From Linum tenue (taxonomy: Eukaryota > Streptophyta > Magnoliopsida > Malpighiales > Linaceae), in assembly GCA_946122785.1 (NCBI GenBank), contig CAMGYJ010000010.1:30545608-30609607 (forward strand): DNA of 64,000 nucleotides, written 5' to 3'. Position 1 is the first letter of the stretch. Every line of letters begins with the position of its first letter. The notes under the pieces were generated by a model. The model ran no database searches. It was not told where the DNA came from and saw only the letters and a list, made by a program, of their open reading frames with translations. The translations under genes were made by a program, and so were the position numbers. This document shows, piece by piece, positions 58,741 through 64,000 of the stretch.

Positions 58741-61130
58741 TAAGCCTGTGAGTATCGAGTAGGAACAGGAATGGGATCAACACCGAAAGCCAAATAATCC
58801 ATATGACGTACCGGTGGAACACCTCGGGTGCTGCGAAGTGAGCGGCGAAGTGGTTCCACTGGAGGTGGAGAAGGCGAAGGCGAGGCAGACGATGACTCGT
58901 CGGACGAGCTGGAAGTCGAAGGCGCGGGCGAAGAGGGGGAGTCGGGGGGCAGCTCGGGAGCTTCATCATCAAGATATCCATCGTCATCATCACCAAAAGA
59001 AGGCGGAGCAAGGGATAGGTCGAACAAGGGAGGGTCGGACACAGAGGAAGAAGAATGGTACATCAAATTCTCAAGAAACACAACATGACATGCAATACGA
59101 ACACGACGGGAAGAGGGATCATAACAAAGGTAGCCTTTATGAATGTCACTATAGCCAAGGAAACAGCAACGTGCAGTTTTAGAAGTAAGGGCTCGTTTAG
59201 TATGGTTTTGTTGTTGTTGTGATTGTAGTATGGTTGTGTAACACAAGAGAAACCACAACAACATAAAAATAGAAAACAAAAACATGTTTATTTGGTAATT
59301 ATGACATATCATAGAAATCGACAACAAAAAACAGAAACGCGTTTAGTTCTTTGTAACGAAAAATCATAAGAACATTTCTCAATATACAGCAAAGGAAACG
59401 TTGGATTGAGCTGCTGGGATCAAAAGACCATTTCTCAAAATGATATGCTTCAATCGAAAGAACTATTCTGAAGAATTGGAAGATGGTTTTCCTTGAGCAA
59501 CAAATGGATCAACAGGAAATAATTTGCCGGCTTTAATCTCTGGTGAGCGGCGACTCCTCCTCCTCCGGCATCCGCGGCCAACACAACTCCACCTGAGAAG
59601 GTAAAGCCGTGTATTCGATCGATGGAGCAAAGAGGGCGATGGAGAGGACGGAGGGGCGGGCCAGGGCGAGGGACGAGTGACCGGCTGTGTTGTCGCGCGG
59701 AAGAGTGAGCGTCAGCTCTGTGCCCGTCGAAAAGAGGAGAGCTCGCGAGGGAAAGATGAAGCCGGCGGCGAGGGAGTGGTGGCGGCTGGGCAGGCGGGGC
59801 TCGCGGCGGCGGCTGTTGAGCTGGGGCCTGGTACAACGCTGCGCGGAGGCGGAGGGTCGGAAGGCGCGGAGGCGGAGGGTTGGGAGGGCGGAGGCAGCCG
59901 GTGTTTATGGCTGGAGTGAGGAGAGCGGCGCCGGCTGGGGAGAGTGCTGCCTCTCGTTCGATAGAAAATGGAGGGGTTGGGGGCGGCTGAAAGTAAGTAG
60001 GTTTTGGGGGTGGTATGTGTTAAAAAAGAAAAAAATTGCTTCTGTGGGGATTCGAAAACTAGTCTATTTTAATGAAATCAAGCGCCCAACCAGTATGAAT
60101 CCCGTGTGCAACATGTTTAAGAATCAGATCCAAAGCTATAAATTGTTGTTTCTCATATTTGGGCCTTGTTGTGCAACTCTGATTCACAACAAAAAATAAA
60201 AACCCAACTAAACACGATTTTTTTTCTTGGTTTTCCAAATTTCTTAAAACACAACAGAAAACAAAAACAAGCAACAATACTAAACGGGCCCTAAGCTTAG
60301 TGCGTTCAGATCGAGGGAGAAGAACAAAACAGACACACCCAAAGACACGAAGGCGGGAATATGGTGGAGGTTTGGAAAACAGGCGGAAGTAAGGGCTAGT
60401 TTGGTCAAGAACTGGTGTAATATGATAATTGATAAGACGCACAGCAGTAGCAACCGTTTCAGGCCAAAAAGACGATGGGACAAAGGAGGAAAGCAGAAGA
60501 GCAAGAGTGACTTCTAACACATGACGATTTTTCCTTTCAACGACCCCATTTTGTTGAGACACCCCAGGACAAGATTTTTTAGACAAAATCCCCATATCAC
60601 GATACCAGAACTAAACTCCCCTCCCGAATCAGAACGGACTACACGAACAGTTCTGCCAAACTGGGTTTTAATCATAGCAAGAAACTCAGTGGTAACAGTC
60701 AAGAGATTAGACTTTAGGCGAAGAAAGTACACCCATGTATACCTAGTAGCATGATCAATGAACAGAGCAAAATATTTATAACCCAGTCGAGAAGTCGTAG
60801 GACTAGGCCCCCAAAGATCAGTGTGTATCAAATCAAAAGACTCAGAAATAATGGTAAGACTAGAAGGAAAAGAGATTCTCGTAGTTTTGGCCTCAATGCA
60901 ACTAGTACATGAAAAATCCGACGAACACTGACCGTGGGTGTTATCCCTAAATAACTACTGTTTAAACATTGTCATAAGTCTACTAGAGTTTGGATGGCCT
61001 AACCGAGCATGCCATAATTGAAAGTTTTTATCGGGAAGACTCGAAAACACTGTAGGAAAGAAGGTGGCTGGTGATGACAATGACGATGGGGGGCGCAGCT
61101 GGTCAAGAACAAATAAGCGCCCCGTCTTGC
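58741..61130 (-). pseudogene. copia integrase (broken, interrupted by a MITE)
   Basis: On the minus strand the zinc-binding region LWHARLGHPN lies near 61010. The core starts at about 60831 with HTDLWGPSPTTSRLGYKYFA and contains RSDSGGEFSS. The second catalytic region follows, with QQNGVVERKNRHVLE around 60540. The C-terminal part (CFVLLPRSERTKL) is cut at 60291 by a MITE and resumes left of 59189 with CCFLGYSDIHKGYLCYDP. A proline- and serine-rich tail follows to about 58800. A stop near 60960 and frameshifts near 60590 break it. Confidence 0.88.
59189..60291. mobile_element. PIF/Harbinger-type MITE in the copia integrase
   Basis: 1103 bases with termini GGGCTCGTTTAGTAT and, inverted, GGGCCCGTTTAGTAT. 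TAA flanks it on both sides (59186-59188 and 60292-60294), the 3-bp TSD of this superfamily. Subterminal regions are rich in CAACAA and GAAAAC motifs. About 59540-60000 is strongly G+C-rich and unlike the rest, possibly captured sequence of unknown origin. No transposase is seen. It is younger than the copia element. Confidence 0.88.
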
Positions 61131-61143
61131 TGCCCCTACCGAT

Positions 61144-62199
61144 CTACCTCCCTGTCTTCTGATCCTGAATAACACAGCCAGAGGGTGCAAAAGTGACACA
61201 ATAGCCTTGGTCAGTAAGCTGACCTACATAAACCAAACTAGGCACCAACGTCGGCACATGATACGTAGATGGTAAAACAACATTAGAATTATGAACTGTG
61301 CCCATGCCTGCTACACTTAACTTCTCACCATTAGCAACTTGAAGAGATAGATCATTCACAGGCTGTAATTGCTTAAGCGTAGAACTATCACCAGTCATAT
61401 GATTGAAACAAGCAGAATCAAGTATCCAGTGAGGAATCTTACCGGAAACTTGAAGACTAGCAAAGGCGGTGGAAATCGCCTTGTTAACCATTTGCTCAAG
61501 AGCTGCGGGAGTCACCAGTATGACTTGGGAGTCACCACTAACCTGCGCAGCATATGCAGGACGCGGTGCAGAAGAGCCTCCCCGAGACGCAGCTCCATTC
61601 CCGCGACCCTCATCATCGCGAGATCGACCATTCCCGCGACCCTCGTCTTCGCGGAATCGGCCCTCCAATGTTGGACAAGCTGAAATTATATGTCCAGTCT
61701 TTTTGCAATAGTGGCAAAAATTCATTTTCTTGCAGTACTTCTTCGTATGCCCTTTTTCATGGCAATGGAAACATTCGACATCGGCAACTGAAACTTGGCA
61801 CTGAAAGGAGGGCCTATACGCTGCATAGGCCGAATCTCTTAGCTGCTCAGCCTGGTCCCGCGACGTAGAGGAACGATGGCCGCTTCCACCTACAACTCCT
61901 GAAGAACCCTGCGGTGGTGAGCTGTTCGCGGCGCTGAAGACAGCAGCCCCGTCGTCGGTGCCAGGTCGGATGTCGAGTGCTGCCTGGGTTCGCAGCCTGG
62001 TTTCCTCCTGAATCAATGAGCTGAGAACCCCTTCAGCCTTCAAGTTCTCTCTATTAAGCAAGGAAGCACGGATTGGTTCGAACTCCCGATTCAGCCGCAT
62101 CAAAAATTGCATCAGCCGTATCTTCTCTCTTTCGGCGCGAACCTCCGCCAAACCAGCAGTGGAGAGAAGAGAGACCATCACAAGGTTCACCCACATCAC
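61144..62199 (-). pseudogene. copia gag and protease (partial)
   Basis: The minus strand reads a Gag C-terminal half: EKIRLMQFLMRLNREFEPIR, then an SSLIQEETRL motif. Two zinc knuckles follow, CFHCHEKGHTKKYC and CHYCKKTGHIISAC. The protease region is HWILDSACFNHMTG. The usual catalytic D-S-G-A is here D-S-A-C, so the protease is probably dead. The N-terminal half of Gag is missing; a frame change near 62190 and loss of similarity mark the broken end. Confidence 0.88.
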
Positions 62200-62205
62200 A
62201 ATGTA

Positions 62206-62560
62206 TATAATATAAAGGAGTCAACTTGACATGATAATAGGTGAAGAGAATCATCGAGGGAAAAAAGAAGTTGAAATAGGGCGAAAAATGTCGAATTAGT
62301 TCTTAAATTGGATAGAAATTCTATTATGAAAGATTTTTCTACAGATTGAGATGATTATTAGGTGCAAGGAACTAAGGAAAACAATTCCACAAAGGAAAGA
62401 GCGGTGAACTAGGCACAAGAATTAGAGGAAAAAGTAAATGAAAGAAGAGCGGATCTCTATTTGGAAGGTTGGCTTTGAGGTTCAAACTCCAGGAGCAGTC
62501 CGAGTTTATATCTAACGTCTCCACTCTCCTCTCTCTAGCGCCAATGACTTTGATCTTTTT
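62206..62560. other. intergenic between the copia element and the hAT fragment
   Basis: AT- and purine-rich sequence. I see nothing in it that I can name. It may include a lost part of the copia leader or the 5' part of the mobile-domain gene. Confidence 0.35.
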
Positions 62561-62561
62561 G

Positions 62562-62729
62562 TTGTTGGGTTGAGCGGGTCACCCGCACACTCACCCACAA
62601 CCCACCCGGCGGATGGCTCCCAGCGCAACCCGTCACCCACCCACAGACCCACCCACTTAACAAAATTCGGGTCAAATGCGGGTGGGTTGGCCCAAACCCG
62701 CGGATGATCCGCCCGCATGCCCAGCCCTA
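62562..62729. mobile_element. hAT-type MITE fragment (right end)
   Basis: The right end reads CATGCCCAGCCCTA, the inverse of TAGGGCTGGGCATG, a hAT-like terminus. The body has the same GGGTGGGTT/AACCCACCC/CCCGC motif style as the complete element at 27413-28105. The left terminus is missing, so it is truncated, and no TSD can be shown. It lies directly before the start of the mobile-domain gene. Confidence 0.55.
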
Positions 62730-62739
62730 GCTGACGACA

Positions 62740-64000
62740 ATGGCAGCGCGATGGCGCCCCGAAACACATACCTTCCACTTTCCCAAGGGGGAAATGACGA
62801 TTACCCTCAGAGACGTTGCCATCCTCACCAAGCTGCCGGTCATTGGAGAGGCAATCATCGGCAACTCGAGAAAACCCGAAAATGGTTGGGGGCCGCTGAT
62901 TCTCGAGCGTTTGGGGTTCGACATGCCGACCCGAACTGGAATCCAAAGACATGGTCATCCACCGCTGAATGTGGGGCAAATATTGATTCTGTGGCTCATT
63001 GATCACATCCAAACAGCAATGAATTTAGGCCCAGACACCCCCGAAGATCAAGTGGAATGGTATGCATGCGTCTACCTCATTGGCTTGGTTGGTGGAATTC
63101 TGTTCCCCGACAAAGCAAACCGGTGGATACAAGGCATGTGGTTGTCGTTGCTCCTCGGTGACTGGGATGAGATCGAGAGAAAGAGTTGGGGGTCGGCCGT
63201 GTTAGATGGGATTTAGCGGGAGCTGTGTACTTGCTCGAAGTTGGGAGCGAGACAAGCTGGTGGTGCGATGTTCATCCTCTGGCTAAGGGCATGGGAGCAT
63301 CTTCCGATGTTCGCACCTCGAGACCCGCGGAAATTCTGGTTGCCAAATGATGAGCTACGAGATGTAGCAAATCCCCCCTATGGTGTCAAGTAAGTTTTAT
63401 TTAATTTAAATTTATTCCAAGTATGAAATTTAATTTAATTTAGATTTAGATTTAGATTTATTCCAAGTATGCAACTTTATTTAATTTAGATTTATTCTAA
63501 GTATGCAATTTTATTTAATTTAGATTTATTCCAATTATGCAACTTTATTTAATTTAGATAAATTCCAAGTATGCAATTTTATTTTATTTAAATTTATTTC
63601 AAGTATGAAATTTTATTTCATTTAGATTTATTACTTAAATTGATTAAGTAAGTGTTTAGGAAATTATCACATGCTTAGCCTCTATGCTTTAAAAAAGTTC
63701 TTATATGCGTACCTTTGCTCATCAGGTGAATCGGAGCAAATAAAAATGACCACCAGTCTGAGCACTCTATTATGTTTTATCGTGCTGAGTTTGATAAGTC
63801 TTGGTGGAACTAGGTAAAAATGTCTTTATGAATATTTTAAATTTTTACCTTCCAGTGGATATAATTGGTACTAATTGCCAATTATTAACGAATGTAGGTG
63901 ACACGGGATCCATATCCACAAGAAGTGGTAGAGTTGTATCGTCTTAGACACCCCGAGGATCTTGAAGAGTGGTTGTGCAAGGTGCCCTTGATCTGTTGGC
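62740..64000 (+). pseudogene. plant mobile domain (MAIN-like) gene, broken and cut by the window edge
   Basis: From 62740 it reads RWRPETHTFHFPKGEMTITL, then RDVAILTKLPVIGEAI, a long helix-rich part with GILFPDKANRWIQGMWLSLL and SWGSAVLDGI. This is the plant mobile domain of MAIN and MAIN-like proteins, also found in MULE-related transposases. A TAG at 63215-63217 stands where a Y-R-E-L-C type sequence goes on (RELCTCSK.., ILWLRAWEHLPMFAPRDPRK) to about 63390. An intron with a GTAAGT donor follows, then short exons with FYRAEFDKSWWN (about 63775-63812) and DPYPQEVVELYRLRHPEDLE and VPLICW to the window end. A TGA at the start of the second exon would replace W. The 5' part is missing; a hAT fragment ends 11 bases upstream. 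Confidence 0.75.
63396..63631. repeat. 34-bp tandem repeat in the intron of the mobile-domain gene
   Basis: Five to six units of the type CCAAGTATGCAA(C/T)TTTATT plus AATTTAGATTTATT. The period is 34 bases from about 63463 on, and the first unit is irregular. It starts just behind the GTAAGT donor, so the intron is largely this repeat. Confidence 0.85.

Larger units (their letters stand above)
56958..62205 (-). mobile_element. Ty1/copia retrotransposon, decayed
   Basis: On the minus strand the order is gag-protease, integrase, reverse transcriptase, RNase H, which is the copia order. The 3' LTR (56958-57216) and its polypurine tract (57217-57228) are present. The 5' LTR and the start of gag are missing on the right side; the limit of about 62205 is where recognisable gag ends. 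Several frameshifts and stops occur, and a MITE is inserted at 59189-60291. Confidence 0.9.

Noticed and set aside
58814..59182. Plus-strand ORFs of 86-122 codons
   Set aside because: Antisense to the serine/proline-rich tail after the copia integrase; low complexity only.
61369..61868. Plus-strand ORFs of 80-104 codons across the copia gag
   Set aside because: Antisense shadows of the zinc-knuckle and linker coding region.

Overview
This is nuclear DNA of a repeat-rich flowering plant, most likely a eudicot. The evidence is a four-exon class I formin gene, an 18-exon Kelch-type acyl-CoA-binding protein gene, and many typical plant transposons. I cannot name the species. Two host genes look intact, and they converge: the formin on + (23734-26614) and the ACBP4/5-like gene on - (38876-44591). 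Most of the rest is transposable elements, many nested inside one another. For most of the well-bounded elements the limits come from target-site duplications (TSDs) read directly in the sequence.

Left block, 1-20011. A PIF/Harbinger-like inverted-repeat element (432-2024) precedes a nested Ty3/gypsy-type complex at 2515-20006, flanked by the TSD CCCAA. Inside this outer element lies a young non-autonomous element with 3.57-kb LTRs (3707-16700), a gag-derived ORF that lacks its capsid core, and two families of tandem repeats. A solo LTR (17537-18465, TSD ATTCA) sits in the remaining outer interior.

Middle block, 20012-45250. A perfect Mutator-type MITE (22120-22492, 9-bp TSD) lies upstream of the formin. 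A LINE of about 8.2 kb (26749-34990) is inserted directly downstream of the formin stop codon and carries a hAT MITE in its 5' leader (27413-28105, 8-bp TSD). A MULE with long terminal inverted repeats (about 35638-38452) follows, then the ACBP gene.

Right block, 45250-64000. A minus-strand LTR element (45809-54542, TSD CCAGG) splits a gene-capture region: serine acetyltransferase fragments lie on both sides of it, followed by a MULE terminus at 55240-55430. Three further solo LTRs with perfect TSDs are nested inside this element (47145-48521, 48722-49683, 51537-52521). A decayed Ty1/copia element (56958 to about 62205, minus strand) contains a Harbinger-type MITE (59189-60291). A broken plant-mobile-domain gene runs off the right edge.

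Most notable observation: the solo LTRs at 17537, 48722 and 51537 belong to one family. Each contains an ORF that starts at LTR base 5 and is exactly 423 nt long. The three proteins align without gaps although they have diverged strongly, while the LTR sequence downstream of the ORF varies in length by more than 50 bp. This looks like a retrotransposon family with a protein-coding gene inside its U3 region.
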